Assembly (NCBI RefSeq): GCF_014655955.1
Contig: NZ_BNBO01000017.1
Span: forward strand, 1-64,000
From: Kitasatospora indigofera
GTDB taxonomy: Bacteria > Actinomycetota > Actinomycetes > Streptomycetales > Streptomycetaceae
Length of the DNA: 64,000 nt
Direction of reading: 5' to 3'
Under the pieces are notes generated by a model. That model was not told the DNA's origin. It searched no databases and saw nothing but the letters and a program-made list of their open reading frames with translations. Positions within the stretch are counted from its first letter, which is position 1. Every line of letters begins with the position of its first letter. Shown here piece after piece: positions 24,318 to 32,949 of this stretch. Both the position numbers and the translations under genes were made by a program.

Positions 24318-24781
24318 TGGCGGCCGCCACTCGGCGCGTCGCCCGCGTCACGATGCCCCCACTGGTGGACGTGCTCCCGGACCTGTCCGCCGGCGCCTGC
24401 CGGAACGTCCCGGACCCGGACGTTTTCTTCCCCGAGGACGGCGACGAGGTCGGCGCCGCGCGGGCCAAGCGGATCTGCGCCGGCTGCCCGGTGCGCTCGG
24501 CCTGCCTCGCCTACGCGCTGGCGACCGATGAGCCGCACGGCATCGCCGGTGGCCTCGACCCCGAGGAGCGGGGCACCCTCGCCCGCAGGACCACGGCCAC
24601 CCGCACCCCGGTGGGCACCTCGGTGACCGCCGTCCTGTCCCAGGTCGATGAGGCCCTGCGGCGGGTGCGCGAGCACGCCGCGAACCGCTCCCGCACGGCC
24701 GCCCAGCAGCCCCCGGCACCCGCCGCCCAGCACGCCGCGGGCCCGGTGGTCACCGAGGTGCCCACCGGCGGTGGGCAGTGA
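24317..24781 (+). CDS. WhiB-like iron-sulfur transcription factor
   Basis: A 154-residue Wbl protein. The four cluster-binding cysteines are present: one in GACRNVPDPDVFFPE (near residue 28), two in ICAGCPVRSAC and one at its end, followed by the GIAGGLDPEER turn and basic residues. The C-terminal half is a low-complexity Ala/Pro/Thr tail. Wbl proteins on AICEs and phages usually act with the vegetative sigma factor to alter host or element gene expression. It is coupled on both sides (ATGA at its start, GTGA at its end) to the operon. Confidence 0.88.
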   Translation: MAAATRRVARVTMPPLVDVLPDLSAGACRNVPDPDVFFPEDGDEVGAARAKRICAGCPVRSACLAYALATDEPHGIAGGLDPEERGTLARRTTATRTPVGTSVTAVLSQVDEALRRVREHAANRSRTAAQQPPAPAAQHAAGPVVTEVPTGGGQ

Positions 24782-25593
24782 GCGCCCACCGGGTGCCCAC
24801 CGAGGTGCCCACCCAGGCCCAGATCGACCGCACCTCGCGGACGATCTCCGGGTTCACGTGGCTGCTGACCGGCGCGGTGGTCACGGTGAGCATGTCCACC
24901 GCCGCACCGTTCATCGACGCCCATTCCCCGGGCTGGGGAACCGGCCCGATCATGGCGCTCGGCACCGACGGCTGCTTCATCCTCAGCCTTCAGTCGGACG
25001 GCACCCTCGCCCGCTACGGCGTTGGCGGCGGGCGCTGGCCGGCGGCCTTCCGGTGGGTCACCGGCCTGGCCACGGTGTGGCTGAACATCGGGGCCGCCGC
25101 CCTGACAAAGGACCTGGTGGGCGTGGTCGTCCACCTCATCCCGCCGCTTCTCCTGCTACTGGTTGCGGAGGCCGGACCCGCCTACCGCCGGGCCCTGGCC
25201 CACCTCGCCCACCGCCCCGCCAACGAGGTGGAGCAGACGCCGGTGGGGCCGCTTCGGGAGCCGGTGGACACCCCGCTCCCCACGTTCCCGCAGCAGGTGC
25301 CCACCCCGCTCACCGGCGCCGGTTGGGGGCAGCTTCCGCAGTCCGTTTCGGGTGTCTGGAAGGGGCCGAAGCAGCTTTCCGCCGGACCGGTGAGCACCCC
25401 CGCCGCCCACCGGGTGTTCACCACCCCGGCTGGGGTGCCCACCCCGACCGCCCACCCTGTCCCCGAGCCTCTGCTGGAGCCCGTTCAGGAGCCGTCCGAG
25501 ACCGTGTCGGGCGGTCCGGTGGGCACCAAGGTGCCCGCCGGTGAGCAGGCGGCGCCCACCGACCCGAACACCCCGCCCACCGAGGTGCCCACC
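24610..25593 (+). repeat. Dispersed GGTGCCCACC decamer, eight copies
   Basis: Exact copies in forward orientation at 24757, 24792, 24804, 25296, 25434 and 25584, and in reverse orientation (GGTGGGCACC) at 24610 and 25518, spread over the whiB and spdB genes. Forward copies mostly encode Val-Pro-Thr. They could be a low-complexity protein feature or a DNA signal. Confidence 0.5.
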
Positions 25594-25791
25594 GACGACA
25601 CCGAGGAGAGCGAGGCGGTGCCCGCGGGCATCGTCCGGCTCGGCGAGGCGGAGGCCGCCGCCGTGATCGAGGAGTGCTGGCGCGAGGGCGTCAGCCAGCG
25701 TGAGGCCGCCCGCCGCGCCACCCGCGCCCCGTCCCTGGTCGGGCGCATCTACAAGCGTCTCGACGCCGAGCGCGTCGGGGCCACTGCATGA
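24778..25791 (+). CDS. SpdB-like membrane protein (DUF2637)
   Basis: A 337-residue protein. The N-terminal 145 residues form a DUF2637 membrane domain with about four hydrophobic segments (TWLLTGAVVTVSMST, IMALGTDGCFILSL, TGLATVWLNIGAAAL, GVVVHLIPPLLLLLVAEA). A Pro/Thr/Val-rich linker follows, and a C-terminal helix-turn-helix-like end (about 280-335, ECWREGVSQREAARRAT, then SLVGRIYKRLD). SpdB-type proteins help spread transferred DNA between mycelial compartments. The GTG start overlaps the whiB stop. Confidence 0.8.
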   Translation: MSAHRVPTEVPTQAQIDRTSRTISGFTWLLTGAVVTVSMSTAAPFIDAHSPGWGTGPIMALGTDGCFILSLQSDGTLARYGVGGGRWPAAFRWVTGLATVWLNIGAAALTKDLVGVVVHLIPPLLLLLVAEAGPAYRRALAHLAHRPANEVEQTPVGPLREPVDTPLPTFPQQVPTPLTGAGWGQLPQSVSGVWKGPKQLSAGPVSTPAAHRVFTTPAGVPTPTAHPVPEPLLEPVQEPSETVSGGPVGTKVPAGEQAAPTDPNTPPTEVPTDDTEESEAVPAGIVRLGEAEAAAVIEECWREGVSQREAARRATRAPSLVGRIYKRLDAERVGATA

Positions 25792-26162
25792 GCCGCCCGA
25801 GGTTCTGGGACCCCGACGGGACCCGGTTCGGGGGCATCCCCACCTTCCCGTGGCGGATGGCCCCCGACGGGTACTTGACCCGCCGCCAGCTCCGCGCCCT
25901 CGGGCTGCGGCCGGGCGGTCAGCCGGTCGCCGCACAGATCCTCTGGCGGAACCGGCGCTCCGGCATCCGTGCCGCCTACCTCTACCGCCCGGACCTCGCC
26001 AAGCCCGTCCGGCCGATGACCGCCGCCCGGTGGGCTGCGCTTGCCGCCGCGAACCTCGCCCGCCGGACCTGCCCGCTGTGCGGGCGGGATGCCGGCTATG
26101 TGCTCCCCGCCCACCTGGGCGCCTGCCTTCCCTGCGCCGATGCCGCCGTCTGCGCGGCCTGA
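25788..26162 (+). CDS. RRQL-motif zinc-binding protein
   Basis: A 124-residue protein with the RRQLRALGLRPGGQ motif at about 31-44, IRAAYLYR, and a C-terminal zinc ribbon of two CxxC pairs (TCPLCGRD and CLPCAD). It matches the RRQL-motif zinc-binding family found almost only in actinobacterial AICEs and plasmids. The exact role is unknown; position in the transfer operon suggests DNA binding or an accessory transfer role. The ATG overlaps the spdB stop. Confidence 0.8.
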   Translation: MSRPRFWDPDGTRFGGIPTFPWRMAPDGYLTRRQLRALGLRPGGQPVAAQILWRNRRSGIRAAYLYRPDLAKPVRPMTAARWAALAAANLARRTCPLCGRDAGYVLPAHLGACLPCADAAVCAA

Positions 26163-26184
26163 TCTGCCCGGAGGTATCCCCGTC

Positions 26185-27819
26185 ATGTCCCAGACCTTCG
26201 CCGAACCGCCGGCCACGGCACCGGCCCCCGCTCCCAACCCGTCTCCCGGCCCGGCGCCGTCACCCGTCCCGGTTTCGGGTGGGGCCAAGAACGCTTCTCC
26301 GGCCTCGCAGGTGCGGGGCGGGCTGCCGGCTGTGCCGCTCACGGTGACGACCGTCAACACGATGGTGGGCCTCGCGTCGGCCGCCGCGCTGACCACCGGC
26401 CCCCTGACCGCCCTTGCGGCCGCCATCGGCACGGCGGCCACCAGCGCGATCGCCACCCGCACCGCTCGCAAGGCCGCCACCCGCCTCGCCCAGCGCGGCA
26501 ACCACACCACTGCTCGTGGCGCCGGGCAGCGCGGCGGCGGGCATCTGTCCCTGGTCAAGCCCACCCGCACCGCTGGGGGCGGCTCGGCCGGGGGCGTCCC
26601 CCGCCAGAACCGCAGCGGCGCCGTCCCGGGCGGATCGGCCCGTCCCGCAGGGCACCGTCCCTCCCCGGTGTTGGCCCGGCCTGGCGTTGACCCGGCCAAG
26701 CCCAACCGGCCGGGCACGGACCGGGCGAAGACCAACCGTCCGGGCGCGGACCGGATCGGTGCGACGACCGGTCTGTCGTCGCCGCGTCGTCTCGCGGAGA
26801 AGGCGGGCGGGGTGAGGGCACTCCGCAAGGCCGAGCGGGCCGCGGCGCCGTCCCGCGCGGAGCGGCGCGAGCGGCAGACGACAGCGCGTCGGCAGGTCGC
26901 CGATGCCCGCCGGGCCGTGAAGGCCGCCGAGCGCGCCGCGAGGCTGGACGGTCGGGGCCGGGTGGGGAAGGTGCTGGCCAAGCCCGGTCAGGCCGCGCGC
27001 CGCTCCCTCGACAAGGCCCGCGACAAGGGCCGTGCGGGGGCGGAGAAGCGCCTTGAGAGCAAGGTGCGCGACGCCCGGTCCGAGGCCCGCAAGGCCCCGG
27101 CCCGCCGCCACGCCCGCCGCCAGCTCGCCAAGTCCGCCGCCCGCCACCACGGCCGGCGCCTGCTCGCCGCCGCCCTCGCCCTGCCCGTCGGGCTGCTGGG
27201 CATGGTCCTCACCCCGATCGGCCGCAAACTCGGCCTGTCCTGGCTGATGTACCCGGGCCGACGCCTCTACCGCCACCTCTCCGGCCGCTCCGCCGACGCC
27301 CGCACCGTGCGGGACACCGAGATCCGCGAGCAGCTCGCCGACGCGGAGGCCGCCGCCGACCAGCCCGCCGACACCGCCGCGCCGGTCGGCGAGGCCGTCC
27401 CGCGGGCCCCTAAGAACCACCACGCCAACACCAACCTGGACGCCCTGGGAGGCGACGTGACCAACCCCGCCGATGCCGGCTTCAACTTCTCCGAGGTCGC
27501 CTCCGAGATGTACGGCGCCGCCATGAACTACGACCCGGACGGCATGATGCACGTCCTCACCGCGATCGAGTCCATGCCCGAGGGCCTCACCTCCATCGCC
27601 AACACCTTCCGCGTCCTCGCCGAGCGCTCCGACGACGAGTTCCCGCTGGAGAAGGTCGTCGGCGAGTCCCTCAACGAGGTCTACACCCTCCTCATGCAGG
27701 CCGTCAGCGCAGCGGAGGAGGTCGGCAAGGCGTTCCGCAACGCCCACGAGGGCGACATCGCCCGCCACGACGACCCCCGCACCGGCGAGGAGAAGTGGGA
27801 CATCGGCAACAACCAGTAG
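26185..27819 (+). CDS. AICE transfer-operon membrane-associated protein
   Basis: A 544-residue protein. A Pro/Ala-rich N-terminus is followed by a hydrophobic segment at about 55-85 (TMVGLASAAALTTGPLTALA), a very basic Arg/Lys/Ala central region (about 85-330) likely to form long helices, a second membrane segment at about 330-348 (LLAAALALPVGLLGMVL), and a conserved-looking acidic C-terminal domain (about 425-544) with MYGAAMNYDPDGMMHVL and EKVVGESLNEVYTLLM. The start is fixed by GGAGG at 26170. Position just before traB suggests a partner of the DNA pump; the basic region could bind DNA. Confidence 0.65.
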   Translation: MSQTFAEPPATAPAPAPNPSPGPAPSPVPVSGGAKNASPASQVRGGLPAVPLTVTTVNTMVGLASAAALTTGPLTALAAAIGTAATSAIATRTARKAATRLAQRGNHTTARGAGQRGGGHLSLVKPTRTAGGGSAGGVPRQNRSGAVPGGSARPAGHRPSPVLARPGVDPAKPNRPGTDRAKTNRPGADRIGATTGLSSPRRLAEKAGGVRALRKAERAAAPSRAERRERQTTARRQVADARRAVKAAERAARLDGRGRVGKVLAKPGQAARRSLDKARDKGRAGAEKRLESKVRDARSEARKAPARRHARRQLAKSAARHHGRRLLAAALALPVGLLGMVLTPIGRKLGLSWLMYPGRRLYRHLSGRSADARTVRDTEIREQLADAEAAADQPADTAAPVGEAVPRAPKNHHANTNLDALGGDVTNPADAGFNFSEVASEMYGAAMNYDPDGMMHVLTAIESMPEGLTSIANTFRVLAERSDDEFPLEKVVGESLNEVYTLLMQAVSAAEEVGKAFRNAHEGDIARHDDPRTGEEKWDIGNNQ

Positions 27820-27953
27820 CCGACACGCCCCTGCCCCCACCACCTTCGCCGCTTCCGCTCGACCCCGGGCCGCCCCGCACACCTGCCGGGGCGGCCCGCC
27901 CCTATTCCCCGCACGGGCCGCCTGTACTTCCCCACCGCCTGCCTGGAGTTGCC

Positions 27954-30104
27954 ATGGCCGAGCCACAGCACACCCTGAACCTCACCAACACCCCCAAGCC
28001 GCGGACGCGCCGCACCTCCAAGCCGTCGATGCTGCCGCCGCTGGACTGGGCCGCCACCCACGGGCCGGTGTCCGGCGCGGTGTCGGCGGCCACCGGCGCC
28101 GGGGCGATGGCCCTGCTCGGCGCCGCCGCCCACATGCCGCCAAGCCTGCCGCTGCTGGTGGGCGCCGCCGGGGCGCTCGGCCACGGCATCGGCGCGAGCG
28201 TGCAGCGCCGCCTGACCGGCCGCACCATGGCCACCCGCGCCGCGTCGTGGCTGCTCGCCGGAGGCTGGACCACCTGGGCCATCGCCTCCGGCCCGCTCAC
28301 CTGGGCTGCCGCCGGCACCCTGGCCGCCCTCGGCGTCGGCATTGGCGCAATGGCGTCGAACTCCGCGATCCGCGAGGAAGCCGTCGAGTCGGAGCGGATC
28401 AGCGACGACGCCCGGGACGCCGCCCGCCGGATGAACCGCGAGCGGGAGGCCATCGCCCGGGAATGGGCGGACCGCATCCGGCGCGTAACCGGCATCGAGG
28501 TGACGGTGTTCGCCGTCGAGTTCTGGAAGACCGGCGCCGGGTTCTCGCTGGCCGCCGAGATGCCCGGCGGCTCCGCCACCTGGGACCGCATCAACGCAGC
28601 CTCCCGGGCGCTTGCGACCGACGCGAAGCTGCCGCTCGGCTGCACCGTCGGCGTGGAGGAGGGCGACCGGCAGGGCCGCGTCGTCCTGGACATCGCCACC
28701 GTCAACGTCATGGCCCAGGAATTCCTCTACCCGGACGACTACTCGGCCCTGTCGGTCCTGACCGGCATCCCCTGGGGCATCCTGCCGAACTCCGAGACGG
28801 TGGACGTGTTCCTGCGGGAGGCGTGCGCGCTGATCCTCGGCCCGCCCGGATCCGGCAAGTCCACCTTCACCGACGTCATCCTCGCCGGGTTCGCCCGCTG
28901 CACCGACGTCCTGGTGTTCCTGGTCGACCTCAAGGCCGGCGCCGCAGGCCTGCCGTGGGTGCGGCCCGCACTCGAAGCGCAGGGCCTGAAGGCGCCCAAG
29001 CGCGGCGGCCAGGTGCCGCCGGCGGGGACCCGGCCGGGCGTGGACTGGCTGGCCTCCACCCCCGCCGAGGCCCTGCGGGTGTTCCGGGCGGTACTGGCCA
29101 TCAACGCCGCCCGCCAGCAGCACTACCAGGACCTCCTGGACGAGCGGGACACCACACTCCTGCCCGTGTCCGCCGCCCTGCCGCAGATCATGGTCGTCGT
29201 CGACGAGGGCGCCGAACTGCTCTCCGCCCCCTCCTTCCAGGACAAGACGATGAAGGACCTTCAGGAAGCGCTGAAGAAGACCATGCGCACCACCCGCGCG
29301 ATGGGCATCCGCCTGGTCCTCACCGCCGTCGACGGCAACGTCTCCGCCCTCGGTGACACCAGCGTCCGCAAGTTCTCCCCCGTCGGGGTCGCCCTCACCT
29401 CCGGCGAGTCCTCGGGGAACAACCTCGCCAAGCTGTTCCCCTCCGCAAGGGTCGACAGCCGCCAGCTCAACGCCAAGGGCGCCGGAGTCATCGGCGCCGC
29501 CGGCGCGGACGGCTTCGCCCCCACCGGCTTCAAGGGCTGGAAGACCAGCCCGAGCATGGTCCGCGACGTCGTCCTCGCCACCGACAGCCGCCGCCCCCGC
29601 CTCGACAAGGTGTCCGCCACCGCCGCCGGGGACGACTACGCCCACCGCTGGGACCCCGAGCGCGCCGGATGGCTCTGGGCCACCAGCGACGCAGCCGCCG
29701 GCACCGCACCGGCCGGGCGCCCAGGCCACGGCGGCGGCCTCAGCCTGTCCGCACTCGGCAACCGGCAGGACAACCGGGACAGCGGGAACGGACTGGCGGA
29801 GGTCATCGCGTTCCCCAACTCCCGCCCCGCCGGGCTGAACCTCTCCGCTCTCCGCGGCAACACCCCTCCGGCACCCGCCGCACCGGCGGTTCCGGCGCCG
29901 ACCGGGCCGGAGTGGCTGGCGGAGGCGATCGACGCGATCGAGTCCGCCGGGCACACCGGCCTGAAGGTCGCCGCCGTCGCCGACCTCGTGAACCGCGACC
30001 GCAAGACCGTCCGCAACGGCCTCCAGGCCGCCGCCGGCCGCGGCGAGCTGATCTACCGCGACAACGGCCCCCAGTCGGTGTTCGTCCACCCCGACCACAC
30101 CTGA
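27954..30104 (+). CDS. traB: TraB, FtsK/SpoIIIE-type DNA translocase for conjugation
   Basis: A 716-residue double-stranded DNA pump that moves the element between mycelia without single-strand nicking. The N-terminus has four hydrophobic stretches (about 38-145) for membrane anchoring. The motor domain follows with Walker A LILGPPGSGKST near residue 302 and Walker B PQIMVVVDEGAE near residue 410. The C-terminal 70 residues form a winged helix (AIESAGHTGLKVAAVADLVNRDRKTV), the part that in other TraB proteins reads 8-bp repeats of the clt locus. The ATG at 27954 has a GGAG site. A repeat cluster directly downstream is a candidate recognition locus. Confidence 0.9.
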   Translation: MAEPQHTLNLTNTPKPRTRRTSKPSMLPPLDWAATHGPVSGAVSAATGAGAMALLGAAAHMPPSLPLLVGAAGALGHGIGASVQRRLTGRTMATRAASWLLAGGWTTWAIASGPLTWAAAGTLAALGVGIGAMASNSAIREEAVESERISDDARDAARRMNREREAIAREWADRIRRVTGIEVTVFAVEFWKTGAGFSLAAEMPGGSATWDRINAASRALATDAKLPLGCTVGVEEGDRQGRVVLDIATVNVMAQEFLYPDDYSALSVLTGIPWGILPNSETVDVFLREACALILGPPGSGKSTFTDVILAGFARCTDVLVFLVDLKAGAAGLPWVRPALEAQGLKAPKRGGQVPPAGTRPGVDWLASTPAEALRVFRAVLAINAARQQHYQDLLDERDTTLLPVSAALPQIMVVVDEGAELLSAPSFQDKTMKDLQEALKKTMRTTRAMGIRLVLTAVDGNVSALGDTSVRKFSPVGVALTSGESSGNNLAKLFPSARVDSRQLNAKGAGVIGAAGADGFAPTGFKGWKTSPSMVRDVVLATDSRRPRLDKVSATAAGDDYAHRWDPERAGWLWATSDAAAGTAPAGRPGHGGGLSLSALGNRQDNRDSGNGLAEVIAFPNSRPAGLNLSALRGNTPPAPAAPAVPAPTGPEWLAEAIDAIESAGHTGLKVAAVADLVNRDRKTVRNGLQAAAGRGELIYRDNGPQSVFVHPDHT

Positions 30105-30132
30105 CCAGCCGTCACGCACAGCTACCGGGCAG

Positions 30133-30244
30133 CGGGTAGTGGGGTCCACCCCACTACCCGCCTACCCCACCCCAGGATCCCCCTGAGGGGCCTTCCTACT
30201 GGGGATTCCCCAGTACCCACTACCCGGCAGCCACCCCACTACGG
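30133..30244. repeat. CCACTACCC repeat cluster and palindromes after traB (candidate clt)
   Basis: CCACTACCC occurs at 30151-30159 and 30217-30225, inverted at 30134-30142, and as CCACTACGG at 30236-30244. The first pair forms a 28-bp palindrome (30133-30160). A second palindrome, TACTGGGGA-T-TCCCCAGTA, is at 30197-30215. Streptomyces clt loci often lie next to traB and carry short repeats bound by TraB. Confidence 0.5.
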
Positions 30245-30298
30245 ACACGCTCCGCAACCGACCGCAGTCCCTTCCCGGCTTGTGAAAGGGGCACCGTC

Positions 30299-30508
30299 AT
30301 GCCCGCTCCCGCCATCCGGCCGCTCGCCGCCGTCCACCTGCGCGAGGCCCTCACCGCCGCCGCCGACGGCCACGCCCCCGCCGCCCTCGCCGCCCTCATG
30401 CACATCGACCCCGAGTCCTGGCGGGCCCTGGAATCCCGCCTCGCCTCGCTCGGCACGACCGTCCTGGACGCCCTCGCCCTCGCCGCCCGAACCGGAGGAA
30501 CCCCGTGA
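30299..30508 (+). CDS. Small helical AICE protein
   Basis: A 69-residue mostly helical protein (LAAVHLREALTAAADGH, then LASLGTTVLDALALAART) with a GAAAGGGG ribosome-binding site before ATG 30299. No family recognised. The stop overlaps the GTG of the next small gene, so they are coupled. Confidence 0.55.
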   Translation: MPAPAIRPLAAVHLREALTAAADGHAPAALAALMHIDPESWRALESRLASLGTTVLDALALAARTGGTP

Positions 30509-30780
30509 CCGCCACCAGCGACCTCATCACCGCCGCCATCCTGTTCGGCCCCGCCCTCGTGGGCGGCGCCGCCTGCGCCTGGACCCAGCGCGGCTACACC
30601 TCCGACGCAGCCGCCGTCCGCCAGGTCCTCGCGGAGTACGACGGCACCCGCCCCGAGGAGACCGAGGGCAGCACCCCGCCGCCCGAGCGCGAGCCCGCCC
30701 CCGAGACCGCCCCGGCCCCGGTCGTGCGCCTCGCGACCGTCCTGCCCTTCCCCACCGCCGGCGCCCGCCGCGCCGCCTGA
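30505..30780 (+). CDS. Small AICE protein with N-terminal hydrophobic segment
   Basis: A 91-residue protein: a hydrophobic stretch at about 7-26 (LITAAILFGPALVGGAACAW) that may anchor it in the membrane, then a charged, proline-rich cytoplasmic tail. The GTG start overlaps the preceding stop and has GAGGAA upstream. No family recognised; it precedes the methyltransferase gene by 10 bp. Confidence 0.55.
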   Translation: MTATSDLITAAILFGPALVGGAACAWTQRGYTSDAAAVRQVLAEYDGTRPEETEGSTPPPEREPAPETAPAPVVRLATVLPFPTAGARRAA

Positions 30781-30790
30781 CCGGAAGGCC

Positions 30791-31861
30791 GTGACCGTGA
30801 CACTTCGAATCGCCTCCCTCTGCTCCGGCTACGGCGGGCTGGAGATGGCCGTGGCCGGCCCGCTCGGCGGCCTGGTCGTCGTCGGCGCCGAGGCCGACCC
30901 GCACGCCGCCGCCGTGTTCGCCCACCACCACCCCGGGGTGCCGAACCTCGGCGACATCACCACCACCGACTGGTACCACGTCCGCGACTGGTACGCGCCG
31001 GACGCGGTGATCGCCGGTTTCCCCTGCAAGGACATCTCCAACGCCGGCCCCAGGGAGGGCATCCGTGGCAAGCGCTCGGGCATCTGGAAGAACGTTGCTG
31101 AAGCTGTTCGCGTCCTTCAACCGCGAATCGTCCTCCTGGAGAACGTCGCTGCGATCTGCGCGCGCGGCCTCGGCGTCGTCGCCGGGGACCTGGCCGCGCT
31201 CGGGTATGACACGCGGTGGACATGCCTACGAGCTGGTGACCCCGAAGTCGGCGCCCCGCACCCGCGCGACCGGTGGTTCGCCCTCGCCTATCCCGCTGCT
31301 CAAGACACCGACCTCGCAGCTTGGCGTGAACGGTGGACCCCAGCCTCCGGAGAAGCGCAAAGCCGGTGGGCACGGCCCGACGCTGGAGGACGAAGCGGTG
31401 TTCCTCTTCCCCGTCCTTCCGGAGGACTGAGGCTTCTGCCGACACCCGCCGCAAGGGACTGGAAGTCGGGAGCCTCCAACCTGCTGGGCCGCAACTCCCG
31501 GCCCCTCAACGAGGTCGCCGTCAACACACTAGGCCACATCCAGTCCCCGGACGCGCAGTGGATCGCCCTCGACGGGACGGACTACCGCCCGGCTATCCGC
31601 CGTTGGGAGGCCGTGACCGGACGCCCCGCGCCGTGCCCGACCGAACCCGGAACCCGGGGCAACCGCCGGCTCTCTCCCCGCTTCGCCGAATGGCTCATGG
31701 GCCTGCCCGACGGCCACGTCACCGGCCTCGGCCTGCCCCGCAAGTGGGAACTGACCATCATCGGCAATGGCGTCGTCCCGCAACAGGCCCACCACGCCTA
31801 CGGCTACCTCCTCGGTGCCCACCACCAGGCCGTCACCGGCCCCGCCACGCTCGCCGCCTAG
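30791..31861 (+). CDS. C5 cytosine DNA methyltransferase, solo
   Basis: A 356-residue m5C methyltransferase. Motif I SLCSGYGGLEMA (about 9-20), motif IV GFPCKDIS with the catalytic Cys near residue 79, motif VI VLLENV, and motif X IGNGVVPQQA near 325 are all present in normal order; a short target-recognition region lies at about 200-290. No restriction enzyme gene is adjacent, so this is an orphan enzyme. On conjugative elements such enzymes usually shield incoming DNA from host restriction. GTG at 30791 has GGAAGG upstream; GTG 30797 is an alternative. Confidence 0.88.
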   Translation: MTVTLRIASLCSGYGGLEMAVAGPLGGLVVVGAEADPHAAAVFAHHHPGVPNLGDITTTDWYHVRDWYAPDAVIAGFPCKDISNAGPREGIRGKRSGIWKNVAEAVRVLQPRIVLLENVAAICARGLGVVAGDLAALGYDTRWTCLRAGDPEVGAPHPRDRWFALAYPAAQDTDLAAWRERWTPASGEAQSRWARPDAGGRSGVPLPRPSGGLRLLPTPAARDWKSGASNLLGRNSRPLNEVAVNTLGHIQSPDAQWIALDGTDYRPAIRRWEAVTGRPAPCPTEPGTRGNRRLSPRFAEWLMGLPDGHVTGLGLPRKWELTIIGNGVVPQQAHHAYGYLLGAHHQAVTGPATLAA

Positions 31862-31872
31862 GACACCGGACC

Positions 31873-32070
31873 GTGGGCCTGGACTGGCGCGACGCCCGCC
31901 ACTTCGACCGCACCGGCGACAAACCCTGCCGATGGTGCGGCCGCCCCACACCACTCCGGGACGACCATCGCAGGCCATCGCACAAGGTCTGCGCCGAGAG
32001 CGCCATGAACGACGGCGGCGGCCCCCTCCCGCCAGGAACCGGGGCCACCGCCTATCCAGCACCGTTCTAG
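31873..32070 (+). CDS. Small zinc-finger protein of the element
   Basis: A 65-residue protein with CRWCG at about 19-23 and HKVC at about 37-40, a likely C2HC zinc knuckle, and a Gly/Pro-rich tail. The GTG start lies 11 bp after the methyltransferase stop, and TAG ends it 19 bp before the primase gene. It is too short for a sure call, but the spaced Cys/His ligands and tight operon position support it. Confidence 0.5.
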   Translation: MGLDWRDARHFDRTGDKPCRWCGRPTPLRDDHRRPSHKVCAESAMNDGGGPLPPGTGATAYPAPF

Positions 32071-32089
32071 AGAACTGGAGACATCCAGC

Positions 32090-32947
32090 ATGACCCAACC
32101 GACCCACATCCGGGGAGAGCACCTGCCCGCCGCTCTCACCCTGGCGGCATCCAAGGTGCCCGCGCTGCCCCTGCGCGCCGGGAAGGTACCGTTCGGCAAC
32201 TGCCCGCGGTGCGCCGGCAACGCGTGCGGCGGCCGGCCGAACATGAAAACCCCCGGCCCCTGCACCTGCCCGGCGCCCTGCCACGGCTGGGCCGCCGCCA
32301 CCACCGACGACGCCGTCCTGACCAGCCCGGCGTGGGCGCGGGCGTGGCGGGAGGCGGCAGCGGTGGCCTACCACCCCGGCGGCGGCGGCCTGACCGTCGT
32401 GGACCTCGACAACGCGGACGCCATCGTGTGGGCGCGCGAGAGCCTGCCCGCCACCCTGACCGTGGCCACCACCCGGGGTGAGCACTGGATCTACCGGGGC
32501 ATCATGCCGTCCGCCAACGCGGTGCGGCCCGGCGTCGACATCAAGTCCGCGATGGCCTACGCCCGATGGCTCGGCCCCGGCACCGGCACCACCACCGCCC
32601 TGCCGGACACCGTCCGCGCCCTGGTCGTCAGGGAGCCCACCCCGGGCCGGCCGGTGCCGCCCGTCACCGTGCCCGCCCCGGCCCCGGGTGGGAAGTGCCC
32701 GCACCGCACACCGGCCTTCCTGGCGCGGGGCATCGCCATGGCGGAGCAGCGCATCACCGAGGCGGCCGGCGGGGTGCACGCCACCGTTTTCGGGGCGTTC
32801 CTGGCGGTGCTGTCCACGCACGGGCGGTGCGGGTGCCTGACCGAGGCGCACACCGCGCGGCTGTTCGCGGCCGCCCGGGCCAAGGGCGAATCGCCCCGGC
32901 ACTGCGCCGACGCCTGGGCCAACGCCCTCCACAGGCTGGGGATGTAG
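32090..32947 (+). CDS. Bifunctional primase-polymerase (AEP, Prim-Pol) replication protein
   Basis: A 285-residue archaeo-eukaryotic-type primase. VVDLDNAD (about 103-110) supplies the paired acidic metal ligands, and TTRGEHWIYRG (about 125-135) the conserved His; a Cys-rich insertion (CPRCAGNACGG, CTCPAPC) near residues 38-65 is typical of actinobacterial Prim-Pol N-domains. It defines the RepPP replication class of AICEs, in which this protein with the next ATPase replaces RepSA rolling-circle initiation. The C-terminal 80 residues are helical. The next gene begins after a 2-bp gap. Confidence 0.85.
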   Translation: MTQPTHIRGEHLPAALTLAASKVPALPLRAGKVPFGNCPRCAGNACGGRPNMKTPGPCTCPAPCHGWAAATTDDAVLTSPAWARAWREAAAVAYHPGGGGLTVVDLDNADAIVWARESLPATLTVATTRGEHWIYRGIMPSANAVRPGVDIKSAMAYARWLGPGTGTTTALPDTVRALVVREPTPGRPVPPVTVPAPAPGGKCPHRTPAFLARGIAMAEQRITEAAGGVHATVFGAFLAVLSTHGRCGCLTEAHTARLFAAARAKGESPRHCADAWANALHRLGM

Positions 32948-32949
32948 CC

